Part shown: positions 32,914-40,891 of the stretch, piece after piece
Position numbering within the stretch: the first letter of the stretch is position 1
Layout: every line of letters begins with the position of its first letter
Assembly (NCBI GenBank): GCA_007280285.1
Contig: QYQA01000049.1
Span: 1 to 52,577 of the forward strand
Direction: 5' to 3'
Origin: Methylococcus sp.
GTDB lineage: Bacteria; Pseudomonadota; Gammaproteobacteria; Methylococcales; Methylococcaceae
Length of the DNA: 52,577 nt
Position numbers and translations under genes: made by a program
The notes under the pieces: generated by a model
Databases searched by the model: none
Seen by the model: only the letters and a program-made list of their open reading frames with translations
What the model was told of the DNA's origin: nothing

Positions 32914-34677
32914 ATGATGTATTTTCTAAACCTTAAGCGCCCCGGCCTCATGGCTGGATTTTTTTTATTAGGTTTTACCAGCCCTTTGAGCCTGGCCTCA
33001 ACCGGTTCGCAGGATAGCGCTCTGTTGGAGACCCTTTTAAAAAATGGCGTCATCAACCAAGAACAGTTCGCATCCCTCAGTAAAGCCAGCGGCCAGCTCG
33101 GCAGCAATGAGCTGATTGACATCCTCGCTAAGAACGGCGCGATCACCAAGGATCAGGCCAAAAATCTTGGCAGCTCCACAGCCAGTGCCGACAGCAGTAA
33201 GGTGGGCGGCGTTAAAATGGTCAATGCCGATACCAAGAAAGATGAGGGCTATGTTCACCTGAATGAAAAGGGCCTCGAATTCGGTTCTCAGGATGGCAAC
33301 TTCAAGGCCAAGATAGGTGGCCGTGTGCAGGTCGACTCCCAGGTCAACTGGAATGACAAGAATGCCCCCCCCGGCACCGATCTCTCCAACGGCGTAGGCC
33401 TGCGCCGCGCCCGTCTGTTCAGTGAGGGCCTCTTTTTTGGTGACTACGAATATCGTTTTGAATACGACTTTGTGAGAAACAATGGGGGTACGCAGGGCAT
33501 CACCGATGCCTTCGTGAAGTACATTCATTTCAAACCGATTGCGATCACCATCGGTCAGCAAAATGAAGGGAAGTCGCTTGACTCTTACATGTCGAACAAC
33601 TACCTCACCTTCATCGAACGGTCGCTGCCGAATAATGCCTTTATTGAACAGGGCTCCAACAGTAAATATCAATTGGGCCTCACCGCAGAAACCTTCGAAG
33701 AAGTCTTCGACTTGCCCTACTTCCTTCGAGGCGGCATCACCACGGAATCACTGGGTGCTCCAGGGCCTGGCAATAGTTCAGACAACACCGTCGGAGGCAT
33801 TAATAATACCGGCGGCACCAACGGCACAGCCACTAACGCCAACCGCAACGGCTTCAGCGGCAACACCAGCTATCAGCTGGTTGGGCGTGGGGTTCTGGTT
33901 CCCTTCAAGGACGAGGAAGGCAACCTCCTCCATACCGGCTTATGGGGCTCAGGCCGCGTTCTGAACCATAATTATAACCAGAACGGCAGTCTCAGAACGG
34001 GGGGTTGGTCCTACCAATCACAACCGGATACCGACGTCGATCGGACCAACTGGATCAACACCGGCAACCTCACCAACACCAAGTGCGTAGGCGGAACCTA
34101 TAACAGCGCAACCGGTGTTTGTGCGGGCGGCCACAACGTCGTCCAGCATCAGGCCAACAGTGTCAATATGTTCGGTGCGGAACTTGCGGGCGCCTACGGC
34201 CCTTTCCACACCACGTCTGAATTCATGATGGCACAGGTGAATGGTTACAACTACAGCAGCGCCGATCTCCTGCAAGGCTTCTATGTGTCAGGTGGCTGGT
34301 TCATCACCGGTGAGACGCGACCCTATGATGAAAAGAAAGGGACCTGGAACCGTCTGATTCCGCGGTCCAACTTCCTTTCGGGTGATGGCTGGGGCGCCTG
34401 GGAAGTCGCGACCCGTTACGATCTGATGGATATGAACACCAAGCACATCAATGGTGGCGCCATCGATATCGGAACCTTAGCCCTCAACTGGTACATGACG
34501 CCGAGAATTCGGTTCATGACCAACTGGGTTCATGTCTTTGCCACTAACACCTCTCAGGCCTTAAAGGCATCGGGCAGCAAGTGCAATTTCCCAGCACAAG
34601 GAGCCAGCGCCAGCATTGGATGTTTTAACGGCCTTAGCCCAAATGTCTGGGAAACGGCGGTTCGTATCGACTTCTAA
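32914..34677 (+). CDS. OprP/OprO-like porin
   Basis: About 587 residues from ATG 32914, with AAGAGACCG upstream. A signal peptide ends near SPLSLAS. An N-terminal region has two short repeats, LLKNGVINQEQFASLSK and LAKNGAITKDQAKNL. The barrel follows: GLEFGSQDGNFKAKIGGRVQ, GLRRARLFSEGLFFGDYEYR, GITDAFVKYIHFKPIAITIG, then LTFIERSLPNNAF, and a C-terminus VWETAVRIDF typical of outer-membrane barrels. The RRAR, EGLFFGDYEYRFEYDF and IERSLP elements are characteristic of the phosphate- and polyphosphate-selective Porin_O_P family. It probably lets phosphate or polyphosphate through the outer membrane. It is larger than OprP (440 aa), mainly through the N-terminal region and Gly/Asn/Thr-rich loops. 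Confidence 0.88.
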   Translation: MMYFLNLKRPGLMAGFFLLGFTSPLSLASTGSQDSALLETLLKNGVINQEQFASLSKASGQLGSNELIDILAKNGAITKDQAKNLGSSTASADSSKVGGVKMVNADTKKDEGYVHLNEKGLEFGSQDGNFKAKIGGRVQVDSQVNWNDKNAPPGTDLSNGVGLRRARLFSEGLFFGDYEYRFEYDFVRNNGGTQGITDAFVKYIHFKPIAITIGQQNEGKSLDSYMSNNYLTFIERSLPNNAFIEQGSNSKYQLGLTAETFEEVFDLPYFLRGGITTESLGAPGPGNSSDNTVGGINNTGGTNGTATNANRNGFSGNTSYQLVGRGVLVPFKDEEGNLLHTGLWGSGRVLNHNYNQNGSLRTGGWSYQSQPDTDVDRTNWINTGNLTNTKCVGGTYNSATGVCAGGHNVVQHQANSVNMFGAELAGAYGPFHTTSEFMMAQVNGYNYSSADLLQGFYVSGGWFITGETRPYDEKKGTWNRLIPRSNFLSGDGWGAWEVATRYDLMDMNTKHINGGAIDIGTLALNWYMTPRIRFMTNWVHVFATNTSQALKASGSKCNFPAQGASASIGCFNGLSPNVWETAVRIDF

Positions 34678-34679
34678 GA

Positions 34680-34760
34680 ACACCTCAAGGGGTGTAAAAC
34701 GAGCCTTTGGATGATCGCGGAAAAAGACGCGGCCCCAAGGCTCCCGACAGAGCCCTGTCG
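34680..34760. other. Three consecutive hairpins after the porin
   Basis: ACACCT-CAAG-GGGTGT (34680-34695), then GAGCCTTTGG paired with CCAAGGCTC (34701-34743, one bulged T, with an inner CGCG pair), then CGACAG-AGCC-CTGTCG (34745-34760). None has a T-run. They may stabilise the porin mRNA 3' end or attenuate transcription into the lipoprotein gene. Confidence 0.4.
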
Positions 34761-34823
34761 TGAAGCCCTATCGCTTTTTGAGACCAAAGACTTAAGAACC
34801 AAACCGATTCAGCGAGAAAACCC

Positions 34824-35036
34824 ATGTTCAAGATCATCCTCCCCCTTCTCATCGTCGTCTTGATGGCTGGCTGCACCAACATGAACAAACCGAACCCGAA
34901 CATCAAGCGGAGCCCTGAACGCCTGGCCTATGAAGCCTGCAAGAAGAAAAACAATGGCGATACGAGCCTGTGCAAAAAGGAAAAGGAAGATCTCCTCGAC
35001 CGCGAAGAAATCGAATTAATGGACGAAGATACCTGA
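34824..35036 (+). CDS. Small CX10C lipoprotein, second copy
   Basis: A 70-residue protein with a lipoprotein signal (FKIILPLLIVVLMAGC). The mature part is short: YEACKKKNNGDTSLC has Cys residues 11 positions apart, then KEKEDLLDREEIELMDED. It shares this plan with the lipoprotein at 29495. It sits 146 bp after the porin and ends 32 bp before the convergent phoU. Function unknown; a surface partner of the porin or transporter is only a positional guess. Confidence 0.75.
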   Translation: MFKIILPLLIVVLMAGCTNMNKPNPNIKRSPERLAYEACKKKNNGDTSLCKKEKEDLLDREEIELMDEDT

Positions 35037-35068
35037 TTGATCAGATGACTTACTGCGACCTTCGCCCT

Positions 35069-35761
35069 TTAAGCCTCGGAAGATAGATCGAAACCCCCAT
35101 AGATTTCGAACATCGCATATTCAGCAAGATTAAGCGCATGATGAATAATACGGTCGAGAGATTTTGCAAGGAGAACCAGACGGACTGCCGCCTTGACGTC
35201 AAGGCTCTCCTCAAGAAGACAGGTCATCACGCGATGGAGTTCTGCCTGAAAGTCGCCATCCATCCGTTGGTGCCCGGCGATGACATAGAGCGCTTTCTGT
35301 TCATCCCACTGATCAAAGAGACCAACCGCCGTATCAAGATGGGATAACACCAAAACACCCATTCGATCCACCCCATCCATCAAGCTCTCGATCAAGGGTG
35401 TTGAAGACTCCAGTCGGATTTCCTCAAGCAGGAGGGCCATACGCGTCGCTTCTTCACCTATTTTTTGAAGATCCCCAACACTTTTTGAGACCGCCACCAC
35501 CAGACGAAGGTCTGAGGCAAGCGGTGAATTCCGAGCGATCACCTCGACGATCTCGGCATCGGCAGCGAGTTCCATCCGATCAATGTCGCTGTGGCGCGCT
35601 AAAACCTTCTGGGCCAACGCGATATCCTGGGTCCTGAAGGCCGTCAGCGCATCTTGAACCTGCTGATGGACCGACTGCCCCATCTTCGTCACCATCAGAT
35701 GGAGATTCGATAACTGTCCATCAAATCGTTTGAAAGTATGGCCTTCGCCGCGATCATTCAT
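35069..35761 (-). CDS. phoU: Phosphate regulator PhoU
   Basis: A 230-residue PhoU protein, chosen to start at ATG 35761 with GGAGCTTTTAACG before it. The two three-helix PhoU repeats are visible: LSNLHLMVTKMGQSVHQQVQ, DRMELAADAEIVEVIARNSP and LRLVVAVSKSVGDLQKIGEE in the first half, then DQWDEQKALYVIAGHQRMD, LLLAKSLDRIIHHALNLAEY in the second. PhoU couples Pst transport to the PhoR-PhoB signal and restrains the regulon when phosphate is plentiful. It is the second gene of a unit with the divergent PstB paralogue (22-bp gap), on the opposite strand from pstCAB; in most bacteria phoU follows pstB directly. Confidence 0.93.
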   Translation of the reverse strand: MNDRGEGHTFKRFDGQLSNLHLMVTKMGQSVHQQVQDALTAFRTQDIALAQKVLARHSDIDRMELAADAEIVEVIARNSPLASDLRLVVAVSKSVGDLQKIGEEATRMALLLEEIRLESSTPLIESLMDGVDRMGVLVLSHLDTAVGLFDQWDEQKALYVIAGHQRMDGDFQAELHRVMTCLLEESLDVKAAVRLVLLAKSLDRIIHHALNLAEYAMFEIYGGFDLSSEA

Positions 35762-35783
35762 CGTTAAAAGCTCCAAAAAGGGA

Positions 35784-36674
35784 TTATTCGCTGCACCCAC
35801 TGATAAACCGATCGGTCAAGGGATGACTCGGCGTCGTGAACATCCTGTCGGTAGGGCCTACCTCCACCAGTCTCCCCTGACGAATAAAGGCCGTTCGCTG
35901 CGACACCCGGGCAGCGGACTTTAGAGAATGAGAGACGAGCACGATGGTATAGGCCTGACGCAACTCATCAATCATCTGTTCGATCTTGGCACCCGAGCCG
36001 AGATCAAGACTCGAGCAAGGCTCATCCATTAAAATCACTTCAGGATTCACCGCGAGCGCCCTTGCAATGCAAAGCCGTTGCTGTTCCCCCGCAGTTAATG
36101 ACAACGCCGGCGCAAACAGGCGGCGACTGAACTCTCGCCAAAGCCCCGCCTGACGAAACACCAGTTCAACCAAGGAGCTTTCTTCACTCTTACAAGAGAC
36201 CAGCCCATGGATCCTAAGACCATAGGCCACGTTCTCATAAATCGATTTGGGATAGGGGTTCGGCTTTGGAAAGACCATACCGATTCGCCCCCTAAAACTG
36301 ACCGCATCAACACCGGGGGCATAAATATCCTCGCCATCCAGGAAGACACGCCCCTGAACCTCACAATGTTCGCTCGCTTCGACCATCCGATTAAGGCATC
36401 GAAGGAACGTCGATTTCCCGGCACCCGAAGGACCGATGACAGAAATCACTTCATTACGACCAATATCAAGAGTGACCCCCTTGAGGACTTCTCGCCCGGC
36501 AAAACGCACCCGAAGATCTTCACAACGGACCCGAGGTTTCGGTGAACGCCATTCGCCGACCGAGGGGGCCAGCTGATCGGAGGCAAAAGGATCTTGCTCG
36601 GGGCCTCCCCTCAAGATTTTCTGGGCAACTTCAGCACCCGAAAAGAGCGGTGGACCAAGAGTGCGTTGCGCCAT
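35784..36674 (-). CDS. Divergent PstB paralogue (ABC ATPase with altered Q-loop and signature)
   Basis: A 296-residue ABC ATPase closest to PstB. It keeps Walker A (GPSGAGKST), Walker B with catalytic Glu ([12 protein letters not shown]), the H-loop His (VLVSHS) and the PstB-type stretches FLRCLNRM and QQRLCIAR. It differs from the standard PstB at 39989 in two functional places: the Q-loop is MVFPKPNPYPKS, with Pro for the conserved Gln, and the signature is LTAGEQQR rather than LSGGQQQR. It also has a 45-residue N-terminal extension. It is followed 22 bp later by phoU. It may be a PstB replacement with low ATPase activity, or a dedicated partner of PhoU in signalling. A sequencing error is possible for single residues, but two separate sites are changed. 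Confidence 0.85.
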   Translation of the reverse strand: MAQRTLGPPLFSGAEVAQKILRGGPEQDPFASDQLAPSVGEWRSPKPRVRCEDLRVRFAGREVLKGVTLDIGRNEVISVIGPSGAGKSTFLRCLNRMVEASEHCEVQGRVFLDGEDIYAPGVDAVSFRGRIGMVFPKPNPYPKSIYENVAYGLRIHGLVSCKSEESSLVELVFRQAGLWREFSRRLFAPALSLTAGEQQRLCIARALAVNPEVILMDEPCSSLDLGSGAKIEQMIDELRQAYTIVLVSHSLKSAARVSQRTAFIRQGRLVEVGPTDRMFTTPSHPLTDRFISGCSE

Positions 36675-36757
36675 GCATTAAGGGTACGAGGAAAATAAGC
36701 CCAGGAAGCCCCCTGATGTCACCAGAGGCCAAGCACCTCGTTTGAGGGATGGAGAAG

Positions 36758-36791
36758 ATTCTAAGATCGATTTGTTACAATTGACCCGTGA
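36758..36791 (-). promoter_or_regulatory. PhoB-box-like promoter of the PstB paralogue/phoU unit
   Basis: Minus strand tCACGGG-TCAA-tTGTAAC (36774-36791), 10 bp, then TAGAAT (36758-36763), the same -10 as the metallophosphoesterase. Only the second half-site is good. Confidence 0.35.
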
Positions 36792-36842
36792 TCCTTGTCC
36801 CATTCTCATAACCGCGAGCGCTAGGACGGCCTCAAAGCCTTA

Positions 36843-37094
36843 TTAACGCTGACGGGACCAGGCAAAGACGGACCCCATCAGGAGGGAGACGGTCCCCTTG
36901 GAGGAGGGCGCATCACTCTCAGCCCCATGAAGGATCAAGGGCGTATCATCAGCCTCGTCACCCAAAACGCCGTCATCTTCTAAGAAATCGGCATCGCATC
37001 CACCATCCATCAAATCATCACCACCCAACATGACACCATCCTTCCTCAAAAGGGCATAAAAAAGTGTGCGAAGCCTGCCACGCAAAGATTTCAA
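36843..37094 (-). CDS. Possible small protein between phoU unit and pstCAB
   Basis: An 83-codon frame with TTG start at 37094. It has a basic N-terminus (KSLRGRLRTLFYALLRKDG), an acidic middle (GGDDLMDGGCDADFLEDDG) and a weakly hydrophobic end (VSLLMGSVFAWS). I do not recognise it, and no convincing ribosome site precedes it. It lies in the 578-bp divergent region; apart from it and the two PhoB-box-like promoters I see nothing there. Confidence 0.3.
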   Translation of the reverse strand: MKSLRGRLRTLFYALLRKDGVMLGGDDLMDGGCDADFLEDDGVLGDEADDTPLILHGAESDAPSSKGTVSLLMGSVFAWSRQR

Positions 37095-37171
37095 ATTGAT
37101 GTCAGTCCCGCGAAAGAACCCACGCCATTGGTCATAACCTTTCGAGTCCAGCCGCCCTCAAAATGGGCCTG

Positions 37172-37205
37172 ATGTCATCACAATGTAAACTAGGCCCCCT
37201 ATAGT
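37172..37205 (+). promoter_or_regulatory. PhoB box and promoter of pstCAB
   Basis: aTGTCAT-CACA-aTGTAAA (37172-37189) are two half-sites with 11-bp period, followed after exactly 10 bp by TATAGT (37200-37205). This reproduces the layout of E. coli PhoB-activated promoters, where the box replaces the -35 element. It is the best PhoB box in the window. Confidence 0.7.
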
Positions 37206-37252
37206 GGGATCACTCACCATAACTGTGGTTTCTGCGATAGGAGCGTCCATCG

Positions 37253-38635
37253 GTGGAAAAATCGACCTTATTCCTGCTGATACTCCTTGGCAGCACTATC
37301 GCTTACATGAGGACTACTTGGCGTGCAAGGACCCTCGCAGAAACTTCCGGACGAAAGCTCCATTCTCTTCCAGGGTTCTATGGTTATTACACCGCCCTTT
37401 GGTGCGCCCTCCCGGGACTTCTCCTTCTGCTCCTGTGGCTTTTAGGAGAAGGTAGCCTCCTCACGGCGGGCGCCCTCGCTAGACTCCCCGAAAGCTTTCT
37501 TGATGGCGCCGCACCCGAGAAGATCCAGTTATTGGTCAACGACATCAAGAGCATTGCCCAAGGCAGCTTCGAAGGCCAAATTGATCCCGCCATCCAGATG
37601 GCAGCCGATCGATTTTCGGAGCTCACGCAATGGAGCCGAATCCTTTTGACGGTGCTATCGATCACCGCCAGTCTCAGTGGCCTTTTATTTGCTCAAACCC
37701 GAATCAACCCGGACTTTAGGGCAAGAAACCACGTTGAAACGGTCGTTCGTGTTGTTCTGATCGGCTGCGCCTTAACCGCCATCTTTACCACCGTAGGCAT
37801 CGTCCTATCCGTCCTGATTGAATCGTTACGTTTTTTCAACATGGTGCCCATCACCGACTTTCTGTTTGGCCTCAAATGGAGCCCACAGATTGCGATGCGA
37901 GCCGATCAGGCCGGATCCTCAGGGGCCTTTGGGGTGATCCCCCTCTTGCTGGGTACCCTCCTTATCTCAACGGTCGCGCTCGTGGTCGCGGTTCCTATTG
38001 GACTTCTCTCAGCGATTTATCTCTCAGAATATGCAACGCCAAATTTCAGAGCGATCGCTAAGCCGCTGATCGAGATTCTTGCAGGCATCCCAACCGTGGT
38101 TTACGGCTTCTTTGCGGCGCTCGTGGTAGCCCCATTCCTAAGAAATATGGGGGCCGAGATCGGGCTTGAAATTTCATCCGAAAGCGCCCTGGCAGCAGGG
38201 TTGGTGATGGGCATCATGATCATTCCCTTCGTGTCATCACTGTCAGATGACTTCATCAATGCCGTCCCACAGTCACTCAGGGACGGTGCCTACGCCTTAG
38301 GCGCCACCCAGTCGGAAACGATCCGGCAGGTGGTCATCCCTGCCGCGCTCCCTGGGATTGTCGGTGGGATTCTGCTCGCGGCTTCCAGAGCCATTGGAGA
38401 AACCATGATTGTGGTGATGGCCGCTGGCCTCAGCGCCAACTTGACCCTGAACCCCTTGGCCGCAGTGACCACGGTCACCACACAAATCGTCACGCTGCTC
38501 GTCGGTGATCAAGAATTCGATAGCCCGAAGACTCTGGCCGCCTTTGCGCTTGGCCTGATACTCTTCATCCTAACGCTGTGCCTCAATATCTTGGCTCTGC
38601 GCATTGTCCGCAAATACCGTGAACAATATGAGTGA
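37253..38635 (+). CDS. pstC: Phosphate ABC transporter permease PstC
   Basis: A 460-residue permease, GTG start at 37253 with TAGGAG 10 bases upstream. The long N-terminal part (about residues 1-190), with membrane segments and a soluble loop (EKIQLLVNDIKSIAQGSFEG), is the extended form of PstC seen in many proteobacteria. The transport core follows: FGVIPLLLGTLLISTVALVV, VPIGLLSAIYLSEYA, EILAGIPTVVYGFFAAL and the EAA-like loop DGAYALGATQSETIRQVVIP, then GGILLAASRAIGETM. It forms the inner-membrane channel with PstA. It overlaps pstA by 8 bp. No pstS precedes it in this operon. Confidence 0.95.
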   Translation: MEKSTLFLLILLGSTIAYMRTTWRARTLAETSGRKLHSLPGFYGYYTALWCALPGLLLLLLWLLGEGSLLTAGALARLPESFLDGAAPEKIQLLVNDIKSIAQGSFEGQIDPAIQMAADRFSELTQWSRILLTVLSITASLSGLLFAQTRINPDFRARNHVETVVRVVLIGCALTAIFTTVGIVLSVLIESLRFFNMVPITDFLFGLKWSPQIAMRADQAGSSGAFGVIPLLLGTLLISTVALVVAVPIGLLSAIYLSEYATPNFRAIAKPLIEILAGIPTVVYGFFAALVVAPFLRNMGAEIGLEISSESALAAGLVMGIMIIPFVSSLSDDFINAVPQSLRDGAYALGATQSETIRQVVIPAALPGIVGGILLAASRAIGETMIVVMAAGLSANLTLNPLAAVTTVTTQIVTLLVGDQEFDSPKTLAAFALGLILFILTLCLNILALRIVRKYREQYE

Positions 38636-39929
38636 TTCAAGCCATCAACCCCTCTCGAGGGGTCATACCCACGACATTGTCATGGCCGGACTCGCCAAGC
38701 GTCGCAGCGCCGAGAAACGGTTTCGGCTTTTTGGACTGGCCTCCATTGTGGCGGGTCTTATCTTTCTTCTCGTCCTCTTTGTCAGCATTATCGGCAACGG
38801 TTACTCGGCCTTCACTTACGCCAATGTCGCACTCGACATTACCTTTGATCAAGCCGTCATTGACCCTGAAGGCCACCGCAATCCCGGGACGCTCGCTGCT
38901 GCCGACTACGACACCTTATGGAAGGCCTCCTTGGAGAAACTTTTCCCGGACGTGACGGGGCGTCAACAAAAAAGGGCTCTCAATGCCTTCATGGGTTTCT
39001 CAGCCGACAAGCGCCTCAAGGACATGGTGATCGGAGATCCTAGCCTGATCGGGACCACAAAGACCGTTTGGCTGCCGGTGGATGACACCATCGACATGCT
39101 GATCAAGGGTAAGTTGGGCAAGGAAGAGGAGCTCAACGAGCGCCATCTTCTTGACCAAGCCTGGATCAAGACGCTTCAAGATCAGAACCGGATCCGCTCA
39201 TCATTCAACCGTGAGTTCTTCACCAACGGCGATTCCAGAGAGCCTGAGGCCGCTGGGATCTGGGGCGCCGTCACCGGCTCCGCCCTGACCCTCCTGATCA
39301 CCATTGGCCTCTCGCTCCCGATCGGGATCGCGGCCGCTATTTACCTTGAGGAGTTTGCCCCAAGGAATCGCTGGACCGACTTGATTGAAGTCAATATCAA
39401 CAATCTTGCCGCGGTCCCTTCCATCGTATTCGGTCTGCTGGGTTTGGCCGTTTTCATTAATTTCTTCGGCCTGCCCCGATCCTCCCCCTTGGTGGGTGGC
39501 CTGGTTCTCACCTTGATGACGCTTCCGGTGATCATCATTGCCGCCCGCTCAGCCCTCAAATCAGTGCCACCATCGGTGCGTGAGGCCGCCCTCGGCATTG
39601 GCGCCTCACCCGTCCAGATGGTCTTCGATCACGTGCTACCATTGGCCGTACCGGGCATAATGACCGGGGCGATCATTGGCACGGCAAGAGCTCTTGGTGA
39701 AAGCGCGCCACTCCTGATGATCGGAATGGTGGCCTTCATTGTCGACATTCCCAAAACATTTACCAGCGCCGCCACTGTCCTACCGGTCCAGATTTATCTT
39801 TGGGCCGACAGCCCCGAGCGTGCCTTCAACGAACGCACCTCGGCCGCGATCATGGTCCTTCTGGCCTTTCTGATGATCATGAATGGTTTCGCTGTTTACG
39901 TCAGAAGGCGCTATGAGCGTCGCTGGTAA
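38628..39929 (+). CDS. pstA: Phosphate ABC transporter permease PstA
   Basis: A 433-residue permease starting at ATG 38628, which overlaps the pstC stop. An upstream in-frame TTG is not needed. The N-terminal extension (IGNGYSAFTYANVALDITFD to DTIDMLIKG, about residues 50-170) matches the DUF3333 domain common in proteobacterial PstA. The core has ALTLLITIGLSLPIGIAAAI, YLEEFAPRNRWTDLIEV, NLAAVPSIVFGLLGLAVF, the EAA loop REAALGIGASPVQMVFDHVL and IIGTARALGESAPLLMIGM. It pairs with PstC for high-affinity phosphate uptake. Confidence 0.95.
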   Translation: MSDSSHQPLSRGHTHDIVMAGLAKRRSAEKRFRLFGLASIVAGLIFLLVLFVSIIGNGYSAFTYANVALDITFDQAVIDPEGHRNPGTLAAADYDTLWKASLEKLFPDVTGRQQKRALNAFMGFSADKRLKDMVIGDPSLIGTTKTVWLPVDDTIDMLIKGKLGKEEELNERHLLDQAWIKTLQDQNRIRSSFNREFFTNGDSREPEAAGIWGAVTGSALTLLITIGLSLPIGIAAAIYLEEFAPRNRWTDLIEVNINNLAAVPSIVFGLLGLAVFINFFGLPRSSPLVGGLVLTLMTLPVIIIAARSALKSVPPSVREAALGIGASPVQMVFDHVLPLAVPGIMTGAIIGTARALGESAPLLMIGMVAFIVDIPKTFTSAATVLPVQIYLWADSPERAFNERTSAAIMVLLAFLMIMNGFAVYVRRRYERRW

Positions 39930-39988
39930 ACCCAGGTATCCGGTTTCAATTGCACCCCCAACCCAAGCTCCCATGAAGGGATAACCCC

Positions 39989-40825
39989 ATGACTAAACTC
40001 GAAAACAGCACCATGGAAAGACCGTTCCACCGGGAACATCGGAGTACCGTTGGGACCTTTACCTCAGACAACCCTCGGATTGTCTGTCGGTCGGTCGATG
40101 TCTATTACGGCGAGAAACACGCCGTTCAAAATATTAATATCGACGTCGGCCGACATCAGGTGATCGCCCTGATTGGCCCATCAGGCTGCGGCAAATCAAC
40201 TTTTCTTCGGTGCCTCAATCGAATGAATGACACCATTCCTGATTGTCGGGTGACCGGCGATATCAGCATGGATGGCATCGCCATCAACGGCCCTGAGGTT
40301 GACGTCGTTCCCCTAAGGGCCCAGGTCGGCATGGTCTTTCAAAAGCCTAATCCCTTTCCCAAAAGTATCTTTGAGAATGTCGCTTATGGCCCAAGGATCC
40401 ATGGCCTAGCCAGCAACCCCAGTGACCTTGAGGAGATCGTCGAGAACTCGCTTCGCCGCGCTGGCCTTTGGGACGAGGTCAAGGACCGCCTGCCGCAGCC
40501 CGGTACCGGCCTTTCCGGGGGACAGCAACAACGCCTCTGTATTGCAAGGACCATTGCGGTCAACCCTGAAGTCATCCTGATGGATGAACCCTGCTCAGCG
40601 CTTGATCCGATTGCAACCGCCAAAATCGAACAGCTGATTGATGAACTCCGGGCCCTTTACACCATCGTCATCGTGACCCATTCAATGCAGCAGGCGGCCC
40701 GCGTTTCACAGAGAACCGCCTTCTTCCATCTGGGCCACCTCATCGAGGTGGGAGAAACCGCTCAAGTCTTTACCAATCCTCAGCATCAGCTGACTGAAGA
40801 ATACATCACCGGCCGCTTCGGCTAA
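39989..40825 (+). CDS. pstB: Phosphate ABC transporter ATPase PstB
   Basis: A 278-residue ATPase with all canonical motifs: Walker [11 protein letters not shown]-loop [20 protein letters not shown], signature [13 protein letters not shown], Walker [14 protein letters not shown] and H-loop [20 protein letters not shown]. It powers PstCA. ATG at 39989 has AAGGGATAACCCC upstream, 59 bp after pstA. It is the last gene of the unit and is followed by a strong terminator. It differs from the paralogue at 35784 at the Q-loop and signature. Confidence 0.96.
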   Translation: MTKLENSTMERPFHREHRSTVGTFTSDNPRIVCRSVDVYYGEKHAVQNINIDVGRHQVIALIGPSGCGKSTFLRCLNRMNDTIPDCRVTGDISMDGIAINGPEVDVVPLRAQVGMVFQKPNPFPKSIFENVAYGPRIHGLASNPSDLEEIVENSLRRAGLWDEVKDRLPQPGTGLSGGQQQRLCIARTIAVNPEVILMDEPCSALDPIATAKIEQLIDELRALYTIVIVTHSMQQAARVSQRTAFFHLGHLIEVGETAQVFTNPQHQLTEEYITGRFG

Positions 40826-40851
40826 GGCCCTTCTCTTTAGGCCACCCGGGG

Positions 40852-40887
40852 AAAGGGGGCACCCCTGTGGTCGCCCCCCTTTTTTTG
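40852..40887 (+). terminator. Intrinsic terminator of pstCAB
   Basis: AAAGGGGGC pairs with GCCCCCCTTT around a GC-rich loop, then seven Ts. It lies about 27 bp after the pstB stop and just before the end of the convergent phoH gene. Confidence 0.8.
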
Positions 40888-40891
40888 GACC

